In this document: positions 36,849 through 47,351 of the stretch, piece by piece
Position numbering within the stretch: the stretch's first letter is position 1
How the letters are laid out: every line of letters begins with the position of its first letter
Assembly (NCBI RefSeq): GCF_964033635.1
Contig: NZ_OZ035533.1
Span: 1,860,001 to 1,924,000 of the forward strand
From: Chitinophaga sp. MM2321
GTDB taxonomy: Bacteria > Bacteroidota > Bacteroidia > Chitinophagales > Chitinophagaceae
Direction: 5' to 3'
DNA: 64,000 bases
Notes under the pieces: model-generated
Seen by the model: the letters and a program-made list of their open reading frames with translations, nothing else
The model's database searches: none
Told to the model about the DNA's origin: nothing
Position numbers and translations under genes: made by a program

Positions 36849-39470
36849 ATGAGAACAGATGATCGTCGTTCTTTTTTAAAGAAATTATCTATCAGCGGGC
36901 TGGGCATGACGGTTATACCAGCAGTCATGACCAAACAGGCAGCAGCCGAAGCTGCCTGCCAGCCTGCGCCTGAAGCTGAACGCAAAAGTGCAGACAGCAA
37001 CAGGATATATAATTCGCCATATACGGGAACGTACCTGAACCGGGTAGCGTTTCCAATAGGTGGTATTGGCGCGGGCATGTTTTGCCTGGAAGGTACAGGC
37101 GCTGTTTCGCATTTGTCTGTACGTCATCGTCCTGAAATATTTAATGAGCCGGGCATCTTTGCAGCGATTGCTGTGAAGGGAGCCGCTAAAGGCGTGAAAG
37201 TACTGGAAGGCCCTGTGCCGGAATGGAAAAAGTTTGGCCCACCTGGTACCGGTCTGGGGTCTACCGGCGCTACTTTTGGGCTGCCCCGTTTTCAACAGGC
37301 GGCATTTACTACCCGTTTTCCTTTTGCGGATATTATATTGAAAGATGAAGATATACCGCTGGAAGTACGGATCTCCGGCTGGAGCCCTTTTATACCAACA
37401 GATGAAGATAATTCCAGTTTGCCTGTGGGCGCATTGGAGTATCATTTCACCAATAACAGTACGAATACGGTAACGGCTGTATTTTCTTTTAATACCCGCA
37501 ACTTTATGGTGCAGGGAGGGCAGGGGAGTATTCAACCCATTCAGCGCGGTTTTGTACTCACACAGCAGGGAACGCAGGAGAAGCCGCATTTGCAGGGCAG
37601 CTTTGCCATTTACACAGATGCTGCCGATACGGTGGTGGATCATTGCTGGTTTCGCGGCGGATGGTGGGATGCGCTCACTATGGCCTGGAATACCGTTAAA
37701 GCAGGGGAAATAAAACAGCATGACCCCGTGGAAAGCGATGCGCCGGGTGCATCCCTGTTTGTACCGTTAACGCTGGAACCCGGAGCTACAAAGACGATCC
37801 GGGTAATGATGGCCTGGTATGTACCGGACACGAATCTTCGTATAGGCGAGTACGTGGAAAAGAAAGATTGTCTCCCTGAAAAGGGATGCTGCGTAGATTC
37901 GTCAGCGTTAGGAATAAACAAAAATACATTGTATACCGGCACTTATCATAAACCCTGGTACAGCAGCCGGTTTAAGGACATCGCCGAAGTGGCGGATTAC
38001 TGGACCACGAATTATACCACTTTATATAAGAATACGGCGTTGTTCCGCGACGCTTTTTATGCCAGCACTTTACCGCCTGAAGTAATGGAAGCCGTGGCGG
38101 CAAACCTTACCATCATCAAATCGCCTACCGTTATGCGGCAATACGACGGCCGCATGTGGAACTGGGAAGGTTGTGGTGATAATGAAGGGTCCTGCCACGG
38201 ATCATGCACACATGTATGGAATTATGCACAGGCTATCCCGCATCTTTTTCCTGCACTGGAAAGAAGTTTACGGCATACGGAATTTTGTGAAAATCAGAGC
38301 CCCGAAGGTCATCAGGGATTCAGGGCCAACCTGCCCATTTCCCCGTTGAAACACGACTTCCATGCTGCATCCGACGGGCAGCTGGGCGGTATCATGAAAG
38401 TGTACCGCGAATGGCGGATCAGCGGTGATAACAACTGGCTGAAGAAAATGTACCCGATGGTAAAGGTGAGCATGGATTATTGCAGCCATACCTGGGACCC
38501 GAAAGGGAAAGGAGTGGTAGAGGAACCGCATCATAATACTTATGACATTGAATTCTGGGGGCCTACAGGTATTTGCACCAGCTTTTATTTAGGCGCTTTG
38601 CAGGCTATTATAAAGATGGGACATTTTCTGAAAGAAGATGTTTCCGGTTATGAAAAGTTATATGCACGCGGGCAGGATTTTATGGAGCAGGAATTATTCA
38701 ATGGTGAATATTTCACACAGCAGATCAGGTATAAAGACCTGGTAGCGGCCGACCCGGTAAAGGGCGGCGCCTCTTCTCAATCAAAGGAATCACTGGCAAT
38801 ACTGGAGAAAGAAGGCCCGAAATACCAGTATGGAACCGGCTGTTTATCCGATGGGGTATTAGGTGCCTGGATAGCCGGTATGTGCGGACTGGAAGATCCG
38901 CTTGATAAGAAAAAAACAACACAGCACCTTACAGCCGTGCACCAATATAATCTGAAAAAAGACCTCAGTGATCATGCTAATCCGCAACGTCCGGGCTTTG
39001 CGCTGGGGAATGACGGCGGATTGTTACTTTGCTCCTGGCCCAAAGGGGGCAAGCTCTCCCTGCCTTTCGTTTATAGTGACGAAGTATGGACCGGTATAGA
39101 ATACCAGGTAGCTTCCCACCTGATGCTGATGGGAAAAGTGGAAGAAGGACTTGATATTGTACGTGTATGCCGTAACCGTTATGACGGACGCGTACGCAAC
39201 CCGTTCAATGAGTATGAATGCGGACACTGGTATGCGCGCGCTATGTCGAGTTATGGCCTGTTACAGGGCCTGACGGGCATCCGGTATGATGCAGTGGACA
39301 ATACATTATACATTGATTCCAGGATCGGTGATTTTACCTGTTTTATAGGAACAGCCACCGGGTTCGGTACTGTTAGCCTCCGGCAGGGAAAGCCTGCATT
39401 GCATATTGCTTATGGAGATATAAAAGTGAAACAGGTGATCGTTGCAGGAAAGATAAGCCGTCTGGCATAG
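36849..39470 (+). CDS. Tat-exported GH116-like glycosidase
   Basis: The 873-residue protein starts with a twin-arginine signal (DDRRSFLKKL, then a hydrophobic stretch). It has the GBA2-type N-terminal beta domain (about 55-340; FPIGGIGAGMFCLEGTGAVSHLSVRH) and a DUF608 (alpha/alpha)6 domain. Family landmarks are MWNWEGCGDNEGSCHGSCTHVWNYA with E440 as a candidate nucleophile and HNTYDIEFWG with D566 as the candidate acid. GH116 members act on beta-glucosides, beta-xylosides and glucosylceramide. It closes the second operon and is terminated by a 47-bp hairpin. Folding in the cytosol before export suggests a cofactor or complex fold. Confidence 0.88.
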   Translation: MRTDDRRSFLKKLSISGLGMTVIPAVMTKQAAAEAACQPAPEAERKSADSNRIYNSPYTGTYLNRVAFPIGGIGAGMFCLEGTGAVSHLSVRHRPEIFNEPGIFAAIAVKGAAKGVKVLEGPVPEWKKFGPPGTGLGSTGATFGLPRFQQAAFTTRFPFADIILKDEDIPLEVRISGWSPFIPTDEDNSSLPVGALEYHFTNNSTNTVTAVFSFNTRNFMVQGGQGSIQPIQRGFVLTQQGTQEKPHLQGSFAIYTDAADTVVDHCWFRGGWWDALTMAWNTVKAGEIKQHDPVESDAPGASLFVPLTLEPGATKTIRVMMAWYVPDTNLRIGEYVEKKDCLPEKGCCVDSSALGINKNTLYTGTYHKPWYSSRFKDIAEVADYWTTNYTTLYKNTALFRDAFYASTLPPEVMEAVAANLTIIKSPTVMRQYDGRMWNWEGCGDNEGSCHGSCTHVWNYAQAIPHLFPALERSLRHTEFCENQSPEGHQGFRANLPISPLKHDFHAASDGQLGGIMKVYREWRISGDNNWLKKMYPMVKVSMDYCSHTWDPKGKGVVEEPHHNTYDIEFWGPTGICTSFYLGALQAIIKMGHFLKEDVSGYEKLYARGQDFMEQELFNGEYFTQQIRYKDLVAADPVKGGASSQSKESLAILEKEGPKYQYGTGCLSDGVLGAWIAGMCGLEDPLDKKKTTQHLTAVHQYNLKKDLSDHANPQRPGFALGNDGGLLLCSWPKGGKLSLPFVYSDEVWTGIEYQVASHLMLMGKVEEGLDIVRVCRNRYDGRVRNPFNEYECGHWYARAMSSYGLLQGLTGIRYDAVDNTLYIDSRIGDFTCFIGTATGFGTVSLRQGKPALHIAYGDIKVKQVIVAGKISRLA

Positions 39471-39476
39471 TGTCGT

Positions 39477-39587
39477 ATTTACGGATTTCTTGATTTACGA
39501 ATTTAGGAATTTGAAATGCAGCGAAGATTGGAATATGTCCCGCTGCATTTCAAATTCCTAAATTCGTAAATCAAGAAATCCGTAAAT
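39477..39587. repeat. Perfect 47-bp inverted repeat (long hairpin) between convergent genes
   Basis: Positions 39477-39523 are exactly complementary to 39541-39587, with a 17-nt loop. The arms are built of quasi-repeats of ATTTACG/ATTTAGG. It separates the GH116 gene from the convergent tmm gene, starting 6 bp after one stop and ending 2 bp before the other. It probably acts as a bidirectional terminator or RNA-stabilising structure, and could be a short mobile palindrome. No T tract follows the stem on either strand beyond the AT-rich arms. Confidence 0.9.
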
Positions 39588-39589
39588 GA

Positions 39590-41450
<1,861 letters not shown>

Positions 41451-42506
41451 ATGGGAGCAAATAATGCTGTTTACCGGGAAAAGGGGGAAATCTATCATTC
41501 TGATACCTGTGAGCCCTTGCTGGACGCCTGGAGGTTTGGTGAAATACAACTGGAAGCATGGGCGCGTTTAAGTTATCCGGGCTACCGGATGAATACAGGG
41601 GTGCTTTCCGGTATCAATACTATCGGTTACTGGGATGCCCAGCGTACGCAGGAATGGGGACTGGACTGGCATCGTAATGAGGGGATAGAAATTACTTTCC
41701 TGGAAACAGGGACTTCCGCTTTTGCGATGGAAGATAGTACACATACTATGACACCGGATGAATTTACGATTACCCGTCCCTGGCAGTTACATAAGGTAGG
41801 CAATCCTTTTGTTGGTGTGGGCCGGCTGCATTGGCTGATACTGGACGTAGGGGTGCGGCATCCGCACCAGGAATGGAAGTGGCCTTCCTGGATATTGCTG
41901 AACAAGACAGACATTGAAGAGCTGTCGAAAATGCTACGGCAGAACGAACAGCCGGTATGGAAAGCGAATGCCGATATCCGGAGATGTTTTCAGAAGATAG
42001 GGCAGTTGATAAAGCACGACAGGGCCGCCGGAAATGAATCCTGGGTAGCCATTTATGTGAACGAATTATTATTACATATACTTAACTTATTCCGGCAGGG
42101 TACTTTTAGTTTTAATGAAGCCCTTACCAACAGCAGCCGGACAGTAGAGCTTTTTATAAAAGAGTTACAGGAGAGTTTTCATGAGCCGTGGACATTGGAA
42201 AGTATGGCAGAACATTGTGGTTTGGGGGTGACCCGTTTTGTACACTACTTCCGGCAAATAGCCAACAGTACACCTATGCAGTACCTTAATTATGTACGGG
42301 TAACCGCTGCCGCGGTTCAACTGATAGAACATCCTGCTACCAATATCAGCGGGATTGGTTACAGCTGTGGGTTTTCCAGCAGCCAGTATTTTTCTACCGT
42401 TTTCCGCAAACAATTTGGTTGCTCACCCGCTACATACCGGACAACAAAATTGTCAGGTCTCCGGCACATCAAAGCTGCGGCGCCGGAGAATCCGCCTGTA
42501 TCATAA
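41451..42506 (+). CDS. AraC-family transcriptional regulator (third)
   Basis: The 351-residue protein has an N-terminal sensor domain (about 50-140, cupin-like: GLDWHRNEGIEITFLETG and ITRPWQLHKVG) and a C-terminal AraC domain (about 235-335) with TLESMAEHCGLGVTRFVHYFRQIANSTPMQYLN and ISGIGYSCGFSSSQYFSTVFRKQFGCSP. It differs in length and sensor sequence from the two other AraC regulators. It lies 353 bp upstream of the MFS/SusC-SusD locus and is divergent from tmm, so it could control either side. Confidence 0.92.
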   Translation: MGANNAVYREKGEIYHSDTCEPLLDAWRFGEIQLEAWARLSYPGYRMNTGVLSGINTIGYWDAQRTQEWGLDWHRNEGIEITFLETGTSAFAMEDSTHTMTPDEFTITRPWQLHKVGNPFVGVGRLHWLILDVGVRHPHQEWKWPSWILLNKTDIEELSKMLRQNEQPVWKANADIRRCFQKIGQLIKHDRAAGNESWVAIYVNELLLHILNLFRQGTFSFNEALTNSSRTVELFIKELQESFHEPWTLESMAEHCGLGVTRFVHYFRQIANSTPMQYLNYVRVTAAAVQLIEHPATNISGIGYSCGFSSSQYFSTVFRKQFGCSPATYRTTKLSGLRHIKAAAPENPPVS

Positions 42507-42859
42507 TATCTTCCCGGCAGGAGTGATTTGTTTTCCCCGAAAAGTTCTCCGTTTGTTTGGATGGCAATATCGTGCCCCCACCTGTAAATTGTTTCAATGA
42601 ATGATCCTGCACATCTGGTTACCCTGTTTTTATAATATTTGATACTGTTCAGTGAAGAGGAGGGTGTATAATTTCCTTCACTGGATTTTTATGAACATTA
42701 TGTTTGCGGAACTGAATTATTATTGTAACGTGTAATAATAGCGGGTAAAACGGATCCGGTTAGCCGCGCACTTATTATTACATGACTATTAATTCCACTG
42801 CCCACTGCACGCTTTCCAATGTGCAGAAGAGGTTTTTTTTATCCTAATGCCGTAGTCAT
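42507..42859. promoter_or_regulatory. Intergenic region with hairpin and nested dyads before the MFS gene
   Basis: CAGTGAAG (42650-42657) and CTTCACTG (42676-42683) form a hairpin followed by TTTTT, a weak terminator for the AraC gene. Further on, TGTAATAATA (42731-42740) mirrors TATTATTACA (42773-42782), enclosing GCGG/CCGC and the central palindrome CGGATCCG (42751-42758). This nested dyad is a plausible operator for the MFS/SusC operon. No gene is seen in the region. Confidence 0.4.
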
Positions 42860-44116
42860 ATGAAGCATGAGATTAATAAGAAACGCTTGTTTTATGCCTG
42901 TTCCATTGCCCTTGTAGTAACGGCTATGACATTTTCCATCAGGGCAGGCTTACTGGGAACGCTGGGTACCTGGTTTTCCTTATCACCAAAAGAAATAGGA
43001 GAAGTTGCCGCTGCTGCATTCTGGGGATTTACGCTGGCAATGTTCCTGGGAGGACCACTTTGCGATATAATAGGGTTGAAGCGCATGTACCTGGTAGCAT
43101 TCCTGGCCCACCTGGCAGGTATTATCCTGACGATATCAGCGACGGGTTACTGGTCTTTATTTTTATCTACTTTATTGGTAGGAATCGGCAATGGTTGTAT
43201 AGAGTCGGCCAGTTATACCCTGGTAAGCAGTATGTATACCAATGACAAGGCCAGGAAAATAAATGACTGGCACATCTGGTTTCCCGGCGGCATTGTAATT
43301 GGTGGTATCCTGGCCTATCTCTGTTCACTGGCGCATATTGGCTGGCAATGGCAAATGGCACTGATGATTGTACCTACTATCGTTTACGGCTATATGTTTT
43401 TTGGGCAGGCATTCCCATCCTCTGAGCGTGTTTCATTGGGCATTTCCAACAAAGGAATGATACGCGAGTGTGGAAGGCCGATGTTCATTTTTATGCTCTT
43501 GTGTATGTTACTGACTGCTGCTACTGAACTGGGCACGAACCAGTGGATAGCAGAGCTGCTTTCCAATATAGGGGTGCCCGCTATTTTACTCCTGGTATTC
43601 ATCAATGGTATCATGGTCATTGGTCGTGCAAATGCCGGCGCTATCCTTAAAAGGATTTCCGCTACGGGCGTACTTTTTTTATCCGCCGTCCTTTCATTTA
43701 CAGGATTACTGTGGCTGGGATACGCCCAGGGCTATACGGCGTTTGTGGCCGCCGGCATTTTTGCCGCAGGTATTTGTTTTTTCTGGCCCACCATGATCGG
43801 TTTTGTAGCAGAAAACCTATATAAAACCGGCCCGTTAGGACTTTCGCTGATGGGTGGGGTAGGATTACTCTCCACTGCGCTGGTACTACCTTATATGGGG
43901 CAACTGTATGCCAGCCAGATGGAAACGGCTACACAGCAACTCGCCATAGCAGGTGTGGATGCTGCACAATTGGCTGATCAGTCCAAATTGATAGCAGGCG
44001 CCTATACCTTAAGATACGTAGCGGTATTGCCGGGTATATTGATCGTAGCATTCGGTGCATTACACCTGTACATGCGGAAACGACGACAAAGCCTGCCAAC
44101 AATACAACTTTCCTGA
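42860..44116 (+). CDS. MFS transporter, probable sugar or sugar-derivative permease
   Basis: The 418-residue protein has about 12 membrane helices and an MFS-type loop after helix 2 (GGPLCDIIGLKRMY). The segment LLVGIGNGCIESASYTLVSSMYTNDKARKINDWHIWFPGG resembles nutrient/H+ symporters of the FucP-like group. It is followed by the second SusC/SusD pair in the same direction, so it probably takes the monomer into the cytosol. Substrate unknown. Confidence 0.88.
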   Translation: MKHEINKKRLFYACSIALVVTAMTFSIRAGLLGTLGTWFSLSPKEIGEVAAAAFWGFTLAMFLGGPLCDIIGLKRMYLVAFLAHLAGIILTISATGYWSLFLSTLLVGIGNGCIESASYTLVSSMYTNDKARKINDWHIWFPGGIVIGGILAYLCSLAHIGWQWQMALMIVPTIVYGYMFFGQAFPSSERVSLGISNKGMIRECGRPMFIFMLLCMLLTAATELGTNQWIAELLSNIGVPAILLLVFINGIMVIGRANAGAILKRISATGVLFLSAVLSFTGLLWLGYAQGYTAFVAAGIFAAGICFFWPTMIGFVAENLYKTGPLGLSLMGGVGLLSTALVLPYMGQLYASQMETATQQLAIAGVDAAQLADQSKLIAGAYTLRYVAVLPGILIVAFGALHLYMRKRRQSLPTIQLS

Positions 44117-44304
44117 TAGTAGCACTATCTCTCTTTTATCATTTCATTTTCTCAACCAGAAGATATATACGTTTATGAAAAGCTCTGCCAATAAGGTGTT
44201 TACGGATGATCAACATCCCGTTCATCCACCATAACAACCAACGCCTTAAAACAATCAATTTCTGTGCAGTAACAAACATTATTACTTCATCAACAATATT
44301 ATTT

Positions 44305-47300
44305 ATGAAAATATTCAGGTCGCTCCGGATTTTATCCTGTTTCCTGTGCCTGATGTGCAGCGCACCATTGTTCATGTATGCACAAACAGGTATCATTGTA
44401 AAGGGCAGGGTAACTGACAATACAGGAGAAGGTTTGCCCAATGTAAGCATTCGTATCAGTGGAGGGAAAACCGGTACTACCAGCGGTAATGATGGCACTT
44501 ATCAACTTAGTGTGCCCGTTGGCGTTACACTTGTTTTTTCCTATACAGGTTATCTTCCACAGGAAAAGAAAATAACAACAGGTGACCCCGTTGATATACA
44601 GTTACAGCTCGATGTTCAGGCGCTGAACCAGATAGTGGTGGTGGGATACGGTACACAACAAAAACGTAATGTAACCGCATCTATTGCTACAGTAAAAGGA
44701 GATGTGATTGCGAAACAACCGGTAGCAGGCGTGGAGCAGGCTTTGCAGGGCCAGGTGGCGGGGGTACAGATCACTTCACCTTCCGGTCAGCCAGGGTCAG
44801 GTATCAATGTACAGATCCGTGGCAGCAGTGCTATCAGTTCTGGTAATACGCCGCTGTATGTAATAGACGGTGTGCCCGTTACACCGTCATATGACGGTAT
44901 CGGCTCCGGCGAACAAAAATTCAATCCACTCAATACGATTAATCCCGGTGATATTGAATCTATAGATGTACTGAAAGATGGTGCAGCAGCAGCTATCTAT
45001 GGGGTGAGGGCTTCCAATGGCGTAGTGGTGATCACTACCAAACGGGGTAAAGGCAAAGGGCAGCTCAGTTTCAGCACTTATTACGGCACACAGTCATTAC
45101 GTAAAAAGATCCCATTGCTGAATGGTACCCAGTGGGCAGATATGTACAATGATGCACTGGTGAATGCAGGATTGCCTGCCGTTATCAATCCGGCGGATAT
45201 CAAGTACGATACAGACTGGCAGGATGAAATATTCCGTACAGCGCCCATGCAAAACTATCAGTTAAGTTTCAGTGGTGCTACGGAGAAAACAAGGTATTAT
45301 CTTTCTGCCAGCTATTTTGACCAGGAAGGTATTGTGCTGAATTCCGGTATCAAACGTTACCAGTTTAAAGTAAACCTGGATCAGACCATTAATGATAAGA
45401 TCCGGGTAGGTACAAACCTGAACTTCAGCCGCAGTGATGACAACAGGAGCGTACAATCCGGCTCCGCGCTGGCGAATGGCGGTGTATTGGGCGGGGCACT
45501 TTCACAGATCCCGCTGGTGCCTGTGAAAACACCGGATGGTAAATACGGTACCAACCCTTATCTCTATTCCGATAACCCGGTGGGTAATCTGCTGGAAGTA
45601 CATAACCGCGCCAATATATACCAGTTCATCGGAAATGTATATGGTGAGTGGGATATCGTACCAAAGTTAACATTCAGGACAAGTCTTGCACTCGATTTTA
45701 AGACACAGTTATCCCGGAATTTTACTACCCTGCAATATTCCGCTACACAGAACAATGCTGTGAGAGGTTCCGCTGGTATGTTCAACCTGGTAAATCCTAT
45801 TGAGCTATGGGAAAACACACTTACTTACAGGCCACTGGATAATGGCGAGCATCGGCTTACATTGCTGGGGGGCTATTCTGCACAACATTTCACCGCTACT
45901 AACCAATATAATAGTTCATCCGGTTTTGTGAGTAATGATATTACCAATTTCACTGCCGGCTCCGTTTTTGGTGTACCCACCAGCGCAGAAAGTGAATGGG
46001 GGTTGATCAGTTATTTCGTGCGCGGTATTTACAGTTACAAAAACCGCTATCTCCTGCAGGCCAGTATGCGTGCCGATGGTTCCAGTGTATTTAGCCAGAA
46101 CAACCGCTTTGGTTATTTCCCGGCCGTTTCCCTGGGATGGATTGTTTCCGATGAACCTTTCTTTGGTGGGGGAAAAACGGTACCCTATCTTAAGATACGC
46201 GCCAGTGGCGGTACTAATGGAAACCAACAGGTGGGTACCTATGCACGGTTTACCCTGTTCACGCCAGGTAGCACCGGTACCGTGCTGACACAGATTGGCA
46301 ATGATAAACTGGAATGGGAGGCTACCACCCAGTATAATGCAGGTTTCGATATCGGTTTTCTTGACAACAGGATCTCCCTCGTTTTTGATGCTTACAACAA
46401 GCGTACTACCAACCTGTTGCAGTTAGTGCCTTTACCGGTGAGTGTTGGTATCAGTACCGCCCCTCAGAATGTAGGCACCGTGGAAAATAAGGGGATTGAA
46501 TTGGGAATCAACAGCACCAATATTGAAAAGAAAGATTTCTCCTGGACTACAAACATCAACCTTTCTATTAACCGCAATAAAGTAACAGACCTGGGAAAAG
46601 TGCTGGATGAAAAGGGCGTGCTGGTAGACAGGGTGGTGATTTCCGGCAACAATATTATACAAAAAGGACAGCCGCTGGGTGCCTTCTATGGTTATAAAGT
46701 ACAAGGTATCTTTCAGAACGCTGCAGCCATTACAGCCGCACCAAAGCAGGATAATGCCAAGCCAGGTGATATACAGTTCGTGAATATTAACGGTGACAAT
46801 GTGATCAATGACCAGGACCGCGCCATTATCGGAGATCCCAATCCCCGGCTCATTGGTGCACTCACCAATACTTTCGGGTATAAGGGACTGGAGCTATCCT
46901 TTTTCTTCCAGGGTTCCTTTGGCAACGATATTTATAATGCCAACAGGGAGTTTACAGAAGGGATGAAGTCTGCCATCAATGCAACCACCAATACACTGCA
47001 TCGCTGGAAAAAGGAAGGTGATCAAACGGATGTGCCACGTGCGGTGATCGGAGATCCCAATAACAACACCCGGGCATCGGACCGTTTTATAGAAAAAGGA
47101 ACATATGTAAGGCTCAAGAACCTTACCCTGGCCTATAACCTGCCAGCCAATGTTATAGAGAAACTACATATTGGCGGTGCGCGGTTTTATATCACGGGGC
47201 AAAACCTGCTCACATTTACCAACTATTCCGGTTGGGACCCGGAAGTAAGTTATACCAATGGCGCCATCGGTTTCGGAGTAGACTATTTCGTTTATCCGCA

Positions 47301-47340
47301 GGCGCGTACATTTCTTTTCGGACTGAATGTTAAACTCTAA
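44305..47340 (+). CDS. SusC-like TonB-dependent outer-membrane transporter (second)
   Basis: The 1011-residue protein is taken from the ATG at 44305, where a signal peptide begins (MKIFRSLRILSCFLCLMCSAPLFMYAQ); an in-frame ATG at 44206 would add 33 residues with no export sense. After the signal come a carboxypeptidase-regulatory-like domain, the QIVVVGYGTQQKRN linker, a plug ending in ASNGVVVITTKRG and a barrel that ends in LFGLNVKL. It imports a glycan or glycoside together with the SusD protein 11 bp downstream. It is clearly distinct from the SusC at 13409. Confidence 0.95.
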   Translation: MKIFRSLRILSCFLCLMCSAPLFMYAQTGIIVKGRVTDNTGEGLPNVSIRISGGKTGTTSGNDGTYQLSVPVGVTLVFSYTGYLPQEKKITTGDPVDIQLQLDVQALNQIVVVGYGTQQKRNVTASIATVKGDVIAKQPVAGVEQALQGQVAGVQITSPSGQPGSGINVQIRGSSAISSGNTPLYVIDGVPVTPSYDGIGSGEQKFNPLNTINPGDIESIDVLKDGAAAAIYGVRASNGVVVITTKRGKGKGQLSFSTYYGTQSLRKKIPLLNGTQWADMYNDALVNAGLPAVINPADIKYDTDWQDEIFRTAPMQNYQLSFSGATEKTRYYLSASYFDQEGIVLNSGIKRYQFKVNLDQTINDKIRVGTNLNFSRSDDNRSVQSGSALANGGVLGGALSQIPLVPVKTPDGKYGTNPYLYSDNPVGNLLEVHNRANIYQFIGNVYGEWDIVPKLTFRTSLALDFKTQLSRNFTTLQYSATQNNAVRGSAGMFNLVNPIELWENTLTYRPLDNGEHRLTLLGGYSAQHFTATNQYNSSSGFVSNDITNFTAGSVFGVPTSAESEWGLISYFVRGIYSYKNRYLLQASMRADGSSVFSQNNRFGYFPAVSLGWIVSDEPFFGGGKTVPYLKIRASGGTNGNQQVGTYARFTLFTPGSTGTVLTQIGNDKLEWEATTQYNAGFDIGFLDNRISLVFDAYNKRTTNLLQLVPLPVSVGISTAPQNVGTVENKGIELGINSTNIEKKDFSWTTNINLSINRNKVTDLGKVLDEKGVLVDRVVISGNNIIQKGQPLGAFYGYKVQGIFQNAAAITAAPKQDNAKPGDIQFVNINGDNVINDQDRAIIGDPNPRLIGALTNTFGYKGLELSFFFQGSFGNDIYNANREFTEGMKSAINATTNTLHRWKKEGDQTDVPRAVIGDPNNNTRASDRFIEKGTYVRLKNLTLAYNLPANVIEKLHIGGARFYITGQNLLTFTNYSGWDPEVSYTNGAIGFGVDYFVYPQARTFLFGLNVKL

Positions 47341-47351
47341 AATTACTGGAT

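Noticed and set aside
36885..37721. Minus-strand frame of 278 codons inside the GH116 gene
   Set aside because: No domain or signal is recognisable, and the plus-strand gene is certain.
44175..44234. 19-codon open frame in the leader before the second SusC gene
   Set aside because: Could be a leader peptide, but nothing in its composition or in nearby hairpins supports attenuation.
44206..44304. Longer N-terminus for the second SusC protein
   Set aside because: The added 33 residues precede a normal signal peptide starting at 44305, so the later ATG is preferred.
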